Source of the DNA: CALGFH01 sp045807325
Lineage (GTDB): Bacteria; Actinomycetota; CALGFH01
Assembly: GCA_045807325.1 (NCBI GenBank)
Contig: JBJMHP010000093.1
Coordinates: 1 to 14,258, forward strand
Reading direction: 5' to 3'
Length of the DNA: 14,258 bases
Shown: positions 7,049-13,654 of the stretch, piece after piece
Position numbering within the stretch: position 1 is the first letter of the stretch
How the letters are laid out: each line of letters begins with the position of its first letter
Made by a program: the position numbers and the translations under genes
The notes under the pieces: model-generated
Told to the model about the DNA's origin: nothing
Databases searched by the model: none
What the model saw: the letters and a program-made list of their open reading frames with translations, nothing else

Positions 7049-7665
7049 CGGGGGATGCCCAGCGTGGCCAGCAGGTCCTCGTGCAGCTGGAACCACACGG
7101 TGTGGTAGGACGCGGTGCTGTCGGTCACGTGCTCCAACGCACCCGACCTGGCGCGGGCGAGGGCGTCGGCCAGCCGGACGCGATAGCGCCCGAACCAGGG
7201 CAGCGCCACGGACAGGGCCGCGCAGACGACCTCGGCACGCCGGTCGAAGTCGGTGAGCCGGTCCAGTACCCGAGCGTCGTAGGCAGGGTCGACGTGCTCG
7301 TTGATGGCCACCACACCGTCGACGGACCGCGTCTGCCACGCCGCGCACAGGTCGAGCAGCTCCGGGTTGAGCACCAGGAAGTCCTCGTACGCCGCAGCCA
7401 CCGCGGTCCTGGTGCCGGCCGCATCCAGCTCGGCCGCGATCCGCTCGGCGTCGGCCGTCCGGCCGGCGTCCGTGAGGCCCCACCCGCCGAAGTCACCCGC
7501 CACACGGCTGACGAGTCCGGCCACGGCGAGGTCGATCAGCTCCGACTCGACGTCGGCCTCGGGGAGCCCCGTCGCCGCGGCCAGCCGTTCCAGCCCCGCG
7601 AACCCGATGCAGCGGAGGGCGTGGAGCACGAGCAGGTCGGCGCCGGGCGGCTGCGGCCGGGTCAT
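7045..7665 (-). CDS. Winged-helix protein with helical C-terminal domain, operon partner of the short PPDK
   Basis: 206 residues from an ATG at 7665 overlapping the TetR stop (ATGA); the open frame reads further upstream only as TetR shadow. Residues 12-70 look like a MarR-like winged helix: LLVLHALRCIGFAGLERLAA, TGLPEADVESELIDLAVAGL, then the wing VSRVAGDFGGWGLTDAGR. Residues 75-206 are helical and rich in charged and aromatic residues (FLVLNPELLDLC, FGRYRVRLADALARARSGAL) and end in SYHTVWFQLHEDLLATLGIP, which has the look of a conserved C-terminus. I recall no named function. It could be a co-regulator, or an adaptor or acceptor for the PPDK-like protein whose start overlaps its stop. Confidence 0.8.
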   Translation of the reverse strand: MTRPQPPGADLLVLHALRCIGFAGLERLAAATGLPEADVESELIDLAVAGLVSRVAGDFGGWGLTDAGRTADAERIAAELDAAGTRTAVAAAYEDFLVLNPELLDLCAAWQTRSVDGVVAINEHVDPAYDARVLDRLTDFDRRAEVVCAALSVALPWFGRYRVRLADALARARSGALEHVTDSTASYHTVWFQLHEDLLATLGIPR

Positions 7666-8771
7666 GTCCCGGTTCCACTGGGCCGTGAGGAGTTCGAGGC
7701 ACCGGCGGTCGCGGCGGCGTGGGCGGCGCCTCGCCCCTCGGCCCGGGCGACGATCTGGCCGTCCTCGATGCGCACCGCGGCCTCGGTCGCGTCGTCGGCG
7801 TCCGGCAGGCCGATGGCCGAGGCGAGCACGGCGCGGTCGTCGAGGACGAGGTGGAGGCGCGGCCAGGCGTCGAGGGCGAACGCGCGCCGCAGGCACCCGG
7901 TGAGGTCGCTGACCCTGAGGCGCACGAGCCGACCGATCTCGGCGGGGTCACCGGTCACCACGGCCACGGTGATCCGATCGCCGGGGCGGGCGGCACGGAC
8001 GGCCTCCTCGGCCGCCTCCAGCCGGCTGGTCCCGAGAACCGCCACCACGCCGCCGGCGTCGAACCCGACCCGGCGACCGGTGAGCTGGTCCGGCAGCTCC
8101 GTGGGCGGGCTCCACGCGTCCTGACAAGGTTGCGCCGGGGCGACGTACGGCAGGTGTGGCGGGTCCCAGCTGTCGGCGAGGTCGATCCCGGCCAGATGCT
8201 CGCACGCCCGGGCCACGTCGAAGGGGTCCCCGAACCCGGGTGCCCGCTCGGCCAGCTGGCCCGACCCGTTCAGCAACGTCAGGACCAGCTCGGCCAGCCG
8301 CACCCGCCGCACCGGCCCACGGCGCCTCGGCACCCGCGACTCCAGCGAGAGCGCCAGCAGCAGCGCCTCCAGCCGGGTGACCTGGGTCAGCGCGGTGCGG
8401 GCCGGCTCGTCGTCGAGCACACCGGCCAGCGAGCGCAGCTGCAGGTGACCGCCGGCCGGGGTGTCGTCGACCAGGGGCAGCCGCTCCAGCCAGGCCCGGG
8501 CGAACGCCGCCAGGGCCTCGGCCGGCCCAGCCGACGACGCCGGCCCCTGGCCCGTATCGGTGCGCTCGACCATGTCGACCAGCACCGCCAGATAGAGCGC
8601 CCGCTTGCTCGGGAAGTTCGAATACACCGCGCCCCGGGTCAGCTCGGCCCGCTCGGCGATCCTATCGACCTTCGCCTCGGCGTAGCCGTGCCCGGCGAAC
8701 TCCTCCCTGGCCGCGGCCAGCACGGCCGCGCGGGTGCGCTCCTGCTGCTGCGCCCGAGTCAACCGGGCCAT
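7662..8771 (-). CDS. TetR-family repressor fused to a thioredoxin-like C-terminal domain
   Basis: 369 residues, nearly twice the usual TetR length. The ATG at 8771 is preceded by AAGGAG six bases away; an upstream extension would cross the promoter. Residues 9-55 are a canonical TetR DNA-binding domain with KVDRIAERAELTRGAVYSNF. Residues 60-200 form the helical ligand/dimer region. After a Pro-rich linker (201-232), residues 235-347 alternate strand and helix as in peroxiredoxin/thioredoxin folds: VVAVLGTSRLEAAEEAV, ITVAVVTGDPAEIGRL, RLHLVLDDRAVLASAIGLP, AAVRIEDGQIVARAEG. The CxxC or peroxidatic Cys is missing where expected (GTSRLEAAE); Cys216 and Cys293 lie elsewhere. The tail is Ala/Ser/Gly-rich. 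It probably represses its own operon through the palindrome at 8813-8828. Confidence 0.88.
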   Translation of the reverse strand: MARLTRAQQQERTRAAVLAAAREEFAGHGYAEAKVDRIAERAELTRGAVYSNFPSKRALYLAVLVDMVERTDTGQGPASSAGPAEALAAFARAWLERLPLVDDTPAGGHLQLRSLAGVLDDEPARTALTQVTRLEALLLALSLESRVPRRRGPVRRVRLAELVLTLLNGSGQLAERAPGFGDPFDVARACEHLAGIDLADSWDPPHLPYVAPAQPCQDAWSPPTELPDQLTGRRVGFDAGGVVAVLGTSRLEAAEEAVRAARPGDRITVAVVTGDPAEIGRLVRLRVSDLTGCLRRAFALDAWPRLHLVLDDRAVLASAIGLPDADDATEAAVRIEDGQIVARAEGRGAAHAAATAGASNSSRPSGTGT

Positions 8772-8802
8772 CCGCGACTCCTTCCATCGACGCAGAGGCA
8801 GC

Positions 8803-8836
8803 AGGATACTCCAAACATCGGGATGTTTTGAACATC
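8803..8836 (-). promoter_or_regulatory. Promoter of the TetR operon with palindromic operator
   Basis: On the minus strand: -35 TTCAAA (8827-8832), an 18-base spacer, -10 TATCCT (8803-8808), and a predicted start near 8796, about 25 bases before the ATG. A perfect inverted repeat, AAACATC-GG-GATGTTT (8813-8828), fills the spacer, and a third half-site AACATC lies at 8831-8836 over the -35. This layout fits autorepression by the TetR-family gene just downstream. Sequence and symmetry are seen directly; binding is inferred. Confidence 0.72.
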
Positions 8837-8972
8837 TCAACTGGATATCGTCGAGTCACCGGCGCCGCGGGAAGCTCACGCCGCATATCGATGAGGTGGA
8901 AGGCGGCCGCCCGGGTGGTCCCGCCGTGTTGCACTGCTCCCCGGCTACGCCAGCAGGTCGTTCCCGCGCCGG

Positions 8973-10001
8973 TCAGCGGCCACCACCGAGCCAGGCCCGA
9001 AGGCCCCGGGGACGCTCCTGGACGCCGCCGGTCCGCTCGGTGAAGAACCGGATCAGCTCGGCCGAGGCGTCGGGCCCGGCCGGGTCGGTGTAGGAGCCGT
9101 CCGGGCTGCCGCCCGACCAGGCGTGCCCGAGTTGCTGGACCGCCCACCACTCGGCCGCCACCTTGCCGTCCCGGTCGCGGTAGATCCGGCGGGTCCAGCC
9201 CTGGCCCTGGACGACCTCGGGCCTGGCCGTGGCGGTCCAGGGCCCGAGCAGGGCGGCCGCGTTGGCCGGGGCGACGGTGGTGTCACGGTCGCCCTGGAAG
9301 ACGATCAGCGGGACGCTGGCGCCGGCGGCCCGACCCCCGTCCGGCGGTCCCTGGCGCATGGCCGCGTACGCCGACGACACGTCGTGGGCGGCGCCGGCCA
9401 CGAGTCCGGAGTGGATCCCGGCGGCCGCGTACAGGTCCGGATAGGTCGCCGCCATCACCGCGGCCATGGCCCCGCCGGCCGAGAGCCCGGCCACGAACAC
9501 CCGCCCGGGGTCGACCTGGTGGGTGGTCATGACCTGGCGGGTGATCCCGGCCAGCAGCGACGGCTCGCCGGCGTCGCGCCGCTGGTGGGCGGGCAGGAAC
9601 CAGTTCCAGCAGCGCCGCTGGTTGGCCGAGCCGGCCTGCTCGGGGTAGACGACCAGGAAGGTGTCGCGCTCGGCCAGCTCATTCATGCGGGTCCCGGCGG
9701 CGAAGTCGGTGGGCGTCTGGGTGCAGCCATGCAGCATCACCACCAGCGGCACCGCCTGGCCGGCATAGCCGCTGGGCACGTACAGCTTGTAGGCGCGGGT
9801 CCCGGCGGCGTTGTGGAAGCTCCCGTCCAGGAACCGCGTCCCCGAGCCGGCCCGGTCGGTCCTCGGCGCGGACGGCGGCGGGGGAGCCTGGGTGGGGCCG
9901 CCCCGGCGCCCCAGGGCCCGCTGGATCAGCGCGGTGGCTTCGGCCAGCCGCCCGCCGCGGGTGAGGCGGGTCGCCTCGGCCATGTCGTCCTGCATGTGCA
10001 T
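8973..10001 (-). CDS. PHB-depolymerase-family esterase (alpha/beta hydrolase)
   Basis: 342 residues from the ATG at 10001, with a GAAGGA ribosome site about 10 bases upstream. It opens MHMQDDMAEATRLTRGGRLAEATALIQRAL, the short helical N-terminus of the cytosolic branch of the PHB-depolymerase esterase family, followed by a Pro-rich linker (35-50). The hydrolase core has the oxyanion segment VVMLHGCTQTPTDF at 87-100, the nucleophile elbow AGLSAGGAMA with Ser174, the acid Asp240 in GDRDTTVAP, and His293 in LGHAWSGG, so the triad is complete. No signal peptide is present. The likely activity is hydrolysis of short-chain polyhydroxyalkanoate or related esters; the exact substrate cannot be read. 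It lies 22 bases downstream of the ribbon-helix-helix gene, probably in one operon. Confidence 0.9.
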   Translation of the reverse strand: MHMQDDMAEATRLTRGGRLAEATALIQRALGRRGGPTQAPPPPSAPRTDRAGSGTRFLDGSFHNAAGTRAYKLYVPSGYAGQAVPLVVMLHGCTQTPTDFAAGTRMNELAERDTFLVVYPEQAGSANQRRCWNWFLPAHQRRDAGEPSLLAGITRQVMTTHQVDPGRVFVAGLSAGGAMAAVMAATYPDLYAAAGIHSGLVAGAAHDVSSAYAAMRQGPPDGGRAAGASVPLIVFQGDRDTTVAPANAAALLGPWTATARPEVVQGQGWTRRIYRDRDGKVAAEWWAVQQLGHAWSGGSPDGSYTDPAGPDASAELIRFFTERTGGVQERPRGLRAWLGGGR

Positions 10002-10023
10002 CCACTGCTTCCTTCGCTCGGCG

Positions 10024-10428
10024 TCAGGCGATGCGGCCGGCCAGGGCCGCCTTGACCGAGGCACTGGCGCGCAGGGCGCCCAGCACCTCGACCGACTCGA
10101 TGGTGGCCAGGGCCAGGTCGGGTGAGACGTCCTCGGCGATGCTGGCCAGCCCCAGCACCCGGATCTCGAGGCGCTGGCCGGCCTCCCGGACCGCCTCCAG
10201 GTCCCGCCGAGAGTAGTGCTGGACTCCCAGCACCAGGGTCTTGCGGGCCACGGTGTGGTGGACGGCCTCGGCGTGGTTGGAGAGCTGGGACCGGATGGCG
10301 GTGCGGATGAAGTCGGTCCGGTTGGCGTAGAAGCCCTCCTGGACCAGCAGGTCGATCTGTCCGAGATCGACCAGGCCAAGGTTGACGGTGATCTTCTCGG
10401 TCTTCTCGGTCTCGCCCACAGTTACCAT
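10024..10428 (-). CDS. CopG-type ribbon-helix-helix transcriptional regulator
   Basis: 134 residues from the ATG at 10428. The ribbon-helix-helix domain is at about 10-53: KITVNLGLVDLGQIDLLVQE then GFYANRTDFIRTAIRSQLSN. The following 80 residues (ARKTLVLGVQHYSRRDLE, EIRVLGLASIAEDVSPDLAL, TIESVEVLGALRASASVKAA) make a C-terminal domain of unknown ligand. The AAGGGG motif sits directly against the ATG, which is too close; a GTG at 10419 with nine-base spacing is an equally good start and would remove three residues. The esterase gene follows after 22 bases. Regulators of this kind paired with PHB-depolymerase esterases are known in other bacteria. Autoregulation is suggested by the repeated half-sites at 10424-10452. 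Confidence 0.88.
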   Translation of the reverse strand: MVTVGETEKTEKITVNLGLVDLGQIDLLVQEGFYANRTDFIRTAIRSQLSNHAEAVHHTVARKTLVLGVQHYSRRDLEAVREAGQRLEIRVLGLASIAEDVSPDLALATIESVEVLGALRASASVKAALAGRIA

Positions 10429-10476
10429 CCCCTTACCATCCAGTGGGATGGTGACGGCTCAAGGAGGAGCTGTCAA
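10424..10476 (-). promoter_or_regulatory. Promoter and triple half-site operator of the RHH-esterase operon
   Basis: On the minus strand a consensus -35 TTGACA (10471-10476) is followed after 17 bases by a weak -10, CACCAT (10448-10453). Three copies of the heptamer ACCATCC occur: plus strand 10424-10430 and 10435-10441, spaced 11 bases, and inverted at 10446-10452. The last two form the perfect inverted repeat ACCATCC-AGTG-GGATGGT. The sites cover the -10, the transcript start and the start codon, as expected for a repressor binding successive helical turns. Binding by the adjacent ribbon-helix-helix protein is inferred. Confidence 0.68.
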
Positions 10477-10525
10477 CTCAGACGCGGTCCGCCAAAGCCC
10501 CCCGACCGCCGTGACCACCTGTATC

Positions 10526-10540
10526 GCCTGAATCTCAGGC
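10526..10540. other. Perfect short hairpin GCCTGA-ATC-TCAGGC
   Basis: Six-bp stem with a three-base loop in the 220-bp gap between the ribbon-helix-helix gene and the small membrane-protein gene. It has no T tract. About 35 bases further on is a tRNA T-arm-like string (around 10570-10590) without a matching acceptor stem. Its function is unknown. Confidence 0.35.
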
Positions 10541-10648
10541 CTCGTCCGGGCCCCCAAGGGCGGCAAGTGGGTCGGGTTCAAGACCCGCACCTGGTCGTTA
10601 CGACCGCCTGATGCCCTGAGCCGGATACTGGCCGGAGGGGGCCATCGG

Positions 10649-10882
10649 ATGCCGACGCCCTCCGTGCTGGTTACCGTCGAGGAGATGTCGAGACCGATGC
10701 GCACCCGCCGCCGCCGAAGGCTTCAGGCCCTCCTGCTGGTCGCGGTGGCGATCGCGATCGTGGTCGTCGAGCCGTTCGGCAAGGGCGACGTGCTAGTCCA
10801 GCTCACCGCGACCCACGGCATCGACACCACCGACCTTCCGGCGTTCGCCCTGCTGCTGGTCGCGGCCTGCCTCGTCATCTAG
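10649..10882 (+). CDS. Small two-helix membrane protein of unknown function
   Basis: 77 residues from an ATG at 10649 that has GGAGGGG eight bases upstream; internal ATGs at 10685 and 10697 are alternatives. A basic stretch MRTRRRRRLQ (17-26) precedes a hydrophobic helix LLLVAVAIAIVVV (28-40). A polar loop EPFGKGDVLVQLTATHGIDT leads to a second hydrophobic segment, LPAFALLLVAACLVI (63-77), that ends the protein. The positive-inside rule predicts both termini on the cytoplasmic side with the THGIDTTDLP loop outside. Short actinobacterial proteins with this GHG/THG-D-DLP pattern seem familiar, but none with a known role. It stands alone, convergent with the oxidoreductase gene. Confidence 0.68.
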   Translation: MPTPSVLVTVEEMSRPMRTRRRRRLQALLLVAVAIAIVVVEPFGKGDVLVQLTATHGIDTTDLPAFALLLVAACLVI

Positions 10883-10960
10883 CGGCCGATCCGGTTCAGG
10901 CACGTCCGACGCACGAGGGCTCCCTCAGATCACCGCGATCCACGCTATCGGCGCGAAACA

Positions 10961-11992
10961 CTATCGCGACGCGGCGTCGACCTCGACCTGGATCCCGCCC
11001 TTGTCGAGGGACTGCTGGGCCGCCTCCAGGGTGGCGACCACGCGGACGCCGTTCCAGCCGTCGGTGCGGGGGCGGGCGCCGGTACGGCAGCACTCCAGGA
11101 AGTGGTCCAGCTCCAGGGCCAGCGGCTCGGTCAGGTCGGTGCGGGGGACGTGCAGGTCGCCGCGGCGCAGGCGGAACTGGAACTCGCCGAAGCCGCCCCC
11201 GACCTGGTCGGCGCCCTTGTCGTAGACGCGCAGCTTGGCCTCAGAGTCCAGGTCGTCGAAGACGACCATGCGGCGGGAGCCGACCAGGGTGGTGCGGCGC
11301 AGCTTGGACGGGTCGAGCCAGGACACGTGGATGTGGGCCAGGACGCCGTTGTCGTAGCCGAGGGTGGCGAAGACCACGTCCTCGACCTCGGCGTGCAGGT
11401 AGCGGGCGCCGCGGGCCGCGACCCAGCGGGGGGCCGACCCGACGAGGTGGTTGGCGATCGAGATGTCGTGGGGGCCGATCGACCACAGGGCGTTGATGTC
11501 GGTCTGGATGCGGCCCAGGTTGACCCGCTGGGAGTGCAGGTACCACAGGTCGCCGAGCTCCCCCGCCTCCAGCAGCTCGCGCATCCGGGTGACGGCCGGG
11601 TTGTACTCGAAGGTGTGGCCGACGGCCAGGACCCGGTTCGTGCGGTCGGCGGCCTCGGCCAGGCCGACCGCCTCGGCGGTCGACAGGGCCAGGGGCTTCT
11701 CGACCAGCACGTGCTTGCCGGCCTGGAGGGCCTCGATGACCAGGGGGGCGTGGGTGCGGGCGGGGGAGGCGATGACCAGGGCGTCGACCTCCGGGTCGGC
11801 CATGACCTCGGCCGGGTCGGCCAGGGCCCGGACCCACGGGTAGCGGCGGGCGACCTCGGCCCGCCGGGCCGGGTCGGGATCGACACAGGCCACCCAGTCC
11901 CTGCCGAGGCGCATGTGCAGGTTGCGGGCCAGGTTCGGCCCCCAGTACCCGTAGCCGAGCAGGGCCACCCTCGGCTCGTTGCTCGAATGCAT
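10961..11992 (-). CDS. Gfo/Idh/MocA-family NAD(P)-dependent oxidoreductase
   Basis: 343 residues. A Rossmann fold opens with RVALLGYGYWGPNLARNL (dinucleotide loop at about 12-18). The family motif VLVEKPLALS at 95-104 carries the catalytic Lys99, and INALWSIGPHDISI at 166-179 carries the conserved His175. The C-terminal alpha/beta substrate domain follows (about 125-343). Length and motif spacing match sugar dehydrogenases of the WlbA / UDP-N-acetylglucosamine 3-dehydrogenase type, but the substrate is not determined and no sugar-pathway neighbours are present. No Shine-Dalgarno precedes the ATG. A TAnnnT -10 lies six bases upstream, so a leaderless transcript is likely. It ends 78 bases from the convergent small membrane-protein gene. 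Confidence 0.92.
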   Translation of the reverse strand: MHSSNEPRVALLGYGYWGPNLARNLHMRLGRDWVACVDPDPARRAEVARRYPWVRALADPAEVMADPEVDALVIASPARTHAPLVIEALQAGKHVLVEKPLALSTAEAVGLAEAADRTNRVLAVGHTFEYNPAVTRMRELLEAGELGDLWYLHSQRVNLGRIQTDINALWSIGPHDISIANHLVGSAPRWVAARGARYLHAEVEDVVFATLGYDNGVLAHIHVSWLDPSKLRRTTLVGSRRMVVFDDLDSEAKLRVYDKGADQVGGGFGEFQFRLRRGDLHVPRTDLTEPLALELDHFLECCRTGARPRTDGWNGVRVVATLEAAQQSLDKGGIQVEVDAASR

Positions 11993-11998
11993 CAGTTC

Positions 11999-12004
11999 AT
12001 CCTA
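11999..12004 (-). promoter_or_regulatory. -10 element of a probably leaderless oxidoreductase transcript
   Basis: TAGGAT on the minus strand fits TAnnnT and lies exactly six bases before the ATG at 11992, the spacing typical of actinobacterial leaderless genes. There is no ribosome-binding site in between. The intervening bases also create ATG-AAC-TGA, whose stop overlaps the gene's ATG (TGATG). No clear -35 is visible. Confidence 0.5.
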
Positions 12005-12042
12005 TCGGCTGCGGTCGCCGGATCGTTCGGCGCCCCCGCCGT

Positions 12043-12330
12043 CTAGGCCAGACGAGGTGGCACCTCGGCCATGCCCAGGCGGGTCCAGCCGGCGCCGAGT
12101 CGTGGCAGCAGCCGCACAGCACCGATAGGCAGCAGCCAGCCGATCCCCGCCAGGCAGAGGACGCTCAGCAGCGTCCAGGCCAGGGCGGCCTCCCTGAGGG
12201 GCAGCCGGGAGACGAGCCGGAACGCCGCCGCGGTCGGGGGCGGAACCCAGAAGGGGGAACTCCGGCAGGCCTGGCCACAGCTTCTGCTCGAGGGCGAACA
12301 GCTCGGCCTCGTCGCACAGGCGAAGCGGCT
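12043..12330 (-). pseudogene. Remnant of a membrane-protein gene
   Basis: The minus strand carries two protein-like pieces in different frames. LRLCDEAELFALEQKLWPGL (about 12325 to 12265) follows a TAG and has no start. FRLVSRLPLREAALAWTLLS and VLCLAGIGWLLPIGAVRLLP (about 12225 to 12100) end AEVPPRLA at the TAG at 12043. The second piece has one good hydrophobic helix with basic flanks. No start codon with a ribosome site opens either piece, and a frame change is needed to join them, so I read this as the truncated, frameshifted 3' end of a membrane-protein gene. I do not recognise the family. The rest of 12005-12356 shows nothing else. Confidence 0.38.
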
Positions 12331-12356
12331 CTCGACCCCGCGCTGTAGCCGGCCTC

Positions 12357-12362
12357 TAGAAT
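12357..12362 (+). promoter_or_regulatory. Probable -10 of the acyl-CoA dehydrogenase gene
   Basis: TAGAAT is close to the consensus -10 and predicts a start near 12369, about 31 bases before the ATG at 12400. The upstream region near the expected -35 reads GACCCC, which is a poor match. The call rests on the strong -10 and its position. Confidence 0.5.
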
Positions 12363-12399
12363 GGGGGATCCGGCCGCCACGCATGGGAGGGTGACGGAG

Positions 12400-13554
12400 A
12401 TGAGCGACGCGTTCTCGCTGACCGAGGACCAGCAGCTGTTCCGCCGGGAGTGGCGGCGGCTGTTCGAGGACAAGTTCACCGAGCGGGCGGCCGAGATCGA
12501 CAAGACAGGGGAGTTCCCCTGGGACAACCTGAAGGTGCTGGCCGAGGCCGGGCTGACCGGGATCAACATCCCCGAGGCCTACGGCGGGGCCGGGGCCGAC
12601 TCGGTCACCCACTGCATCCTGGTCGAGGAGGTGGCGCGGGTCTGCGCCTCCACCTCCCTGATCCCGGCGGTCAACAAGCTGGCCACCCTGCCGCTGTTGT
12701 TCGCGGCGACCGAGGAGCAGAAGCAGCGGTTCCTGCCCCCGATCGCCGACGGGTCGGCCATGGCCTCCTACTGTCTGACCGAGCCCGGGTCGGGCTCGGA
12801 CGCGGCCGCGCTGCGTTCCCAGGCGGTCCGCGACGGCGACGACTACATCCTCAACGGCACCAAGCGGTTCATCACCGGCGGCGGGGTCAGCAAGCTGTAC
12901 ATCTACTACGCCGTCACCGACCCCGAAGCCGAGTCCAGGGGGATCTCCGCTTTCATCCTCGAGGACTCCACGCCGGGCTTCGAGATCGGCAAGCACGAGG
13001 ACAAGCTCGGCATCCGCGGGTCACCCACCACCGAGGTCATCTGCAACGACGTCCGGGTCCCGGCCGCCAACCGCCTCGGCGAGGAGGGCCAGGGATTCCT
13101 GCTGGCCCTGCGTGCTCTCGACCACAGCCGGGTCACCATCGGCGCCCAGGCCGTCGGCATCGCCCAGGGCGCCCTCGACTACGCCCTGGGCTACACCCAG
13201 GAGCGCGAGCAGTTCGGGCATCCCATCGCCGACTTCCAGGGCATCCAGTTCATACTGGCCGACATGGCCATGCAGCTGGAGGCCGCCCGCACCCTGGTCT
13301 ACCAGGCCGCCGCCAAGGCCGACCGCGACGACCCCGACCTCACCTTCTTCGCCGCCGCCTCCAAGTGCTTCGCCTCGGACATGGCCATGCGGGTCACCAC
13401 CGACGCGGTGCAGCTCCTGGGTGGATACGGGTACATAAAGGACTTTCCCCTCGAGCGGATGATGAGGGACAGTAAGATTACACAAATATACGAGGGGACG
13501 AATCAGATTCTCAGGGTGGTAATGGCGCGCCAACTGCAGCAAGCTCGGGGGTGA
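12400..13554 (+). CDS. Acyl-CoA dehydrogenase (short/branched-chain type)
   Basis: 384 residues, full length for the family, from the ATG at 12400 (GGAGGG eight bases upstream); an earlier in-frame ATG at 12361 overlaps the promoter. The enzyme oxidises acyl-CoA to trans-2-enoyl-CoA with FAD, passing electrons to ETF. Visible motifs: YCLTEPGSGSDAAALRSQAV near 125-144 (flavin and substrate contacts), FITGGGVSKLYIYY near 157, EREQFGHPIADFQGIQFILA near 269, QLLGGYGYIKDFPLERMMRD near 338, and the catalytic base Glu365 in ITQIYEGTNQILR. Glu at this site places it with SCAD/butyryl-CoA and similar enzymes rather than isovaleryl-CoA or long-chain types. No ETF or thiolase gene is nearby, so the pathway is open. 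The last 44 codons differ strongly in codon usage from the rest. Confidence 0.95.
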   Translation: MSDAFSLTEDQQLFRREWRRLFEDKFTERAAEIDKTGEFPWDNLKVLAEAGLTGINIPEAYGGAGADSVTHCILVEEVARVCASTSLIPAVNKLATLPLLFAATEEQKQRFLPPIADGSAMASYCLTEPGSGSDAAALRSQAVRDGDDYILNGTKRFITGGGVSKLYIYYAVTDPEAESRGISAFILEDSTPGFEIGKHEDKLGIRGSPTTEVICNDVRVPAANRLGEEGQGFLLALRALDHSRVTIGAQAVGIAQGALDYALGYTQEREQFGHPIADFQGIQFILADMAMQLEAARTLVYQAAAKADRDDPDLTFFAAASKCFASDMAMRVTTDAVQLLGGYGYIKDFPLERMMRDSKITQIYEGTNQILRVVMARQLQQARG

Positions 13555-13599
13555 ACACCCCGAGCGGCGTCAGTGCTTGGCGTCACCTCTCGGCGGTGT
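13555..13599 (+). terminator. Hairpin directly after the acyl-CoA dehydrogenase stop
   Basis: ACACCCCGAG (13555-13564) pairs with CTCGG-C-GGTGT (13589-13599) in a 10-bp stem with one bulged C and a 24-base loop. It begins at the base after the stop codon. There is no U tract, as is usual for GC-rich actinobacterial terminators, so termination is plausible but unproven; it could also stabilise the 3' end. Confidence 0.42.
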
Positions 13600-13654
13600 C
13601 GTGCGTCACAATTAGTAGTGTCCGGGCCGTCTACCAGCCAGAACGGGGATCTAA

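Noticed and set aside
8840..8972. Possible gene or terminator between the esterase and the TetR gene
   Set aside because: The short frames on both strands lack ribosome sites and recognisable motifs, and no convincing hairpin with a T tract is present.
10565..10600. tRNA-like T arm, CGGGTTCAAGACCCG
   Set aside because: The four-bp stem and TTCAAGA loop match a T arm, but no 5' acceptor strand complementary to the following ACCTGGT, and no D or anticodon arm at the right spacing, could be found upstream. Probably chance or a distant relic.
10459..10704. Minus-strand 81-residue open frame between the RHH gene and the small membrane protein
   Set aside because: It overlaps the start of the plus-strand gene and the RHH promoter, has no ribosome site and shows no domain.
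10915..10926. GAGGG-CT-CCCTC as a bidirectional terminator between convergent genes
   Set aside because: The loop is only two bases and there is no T tract on either side; too weak to call.
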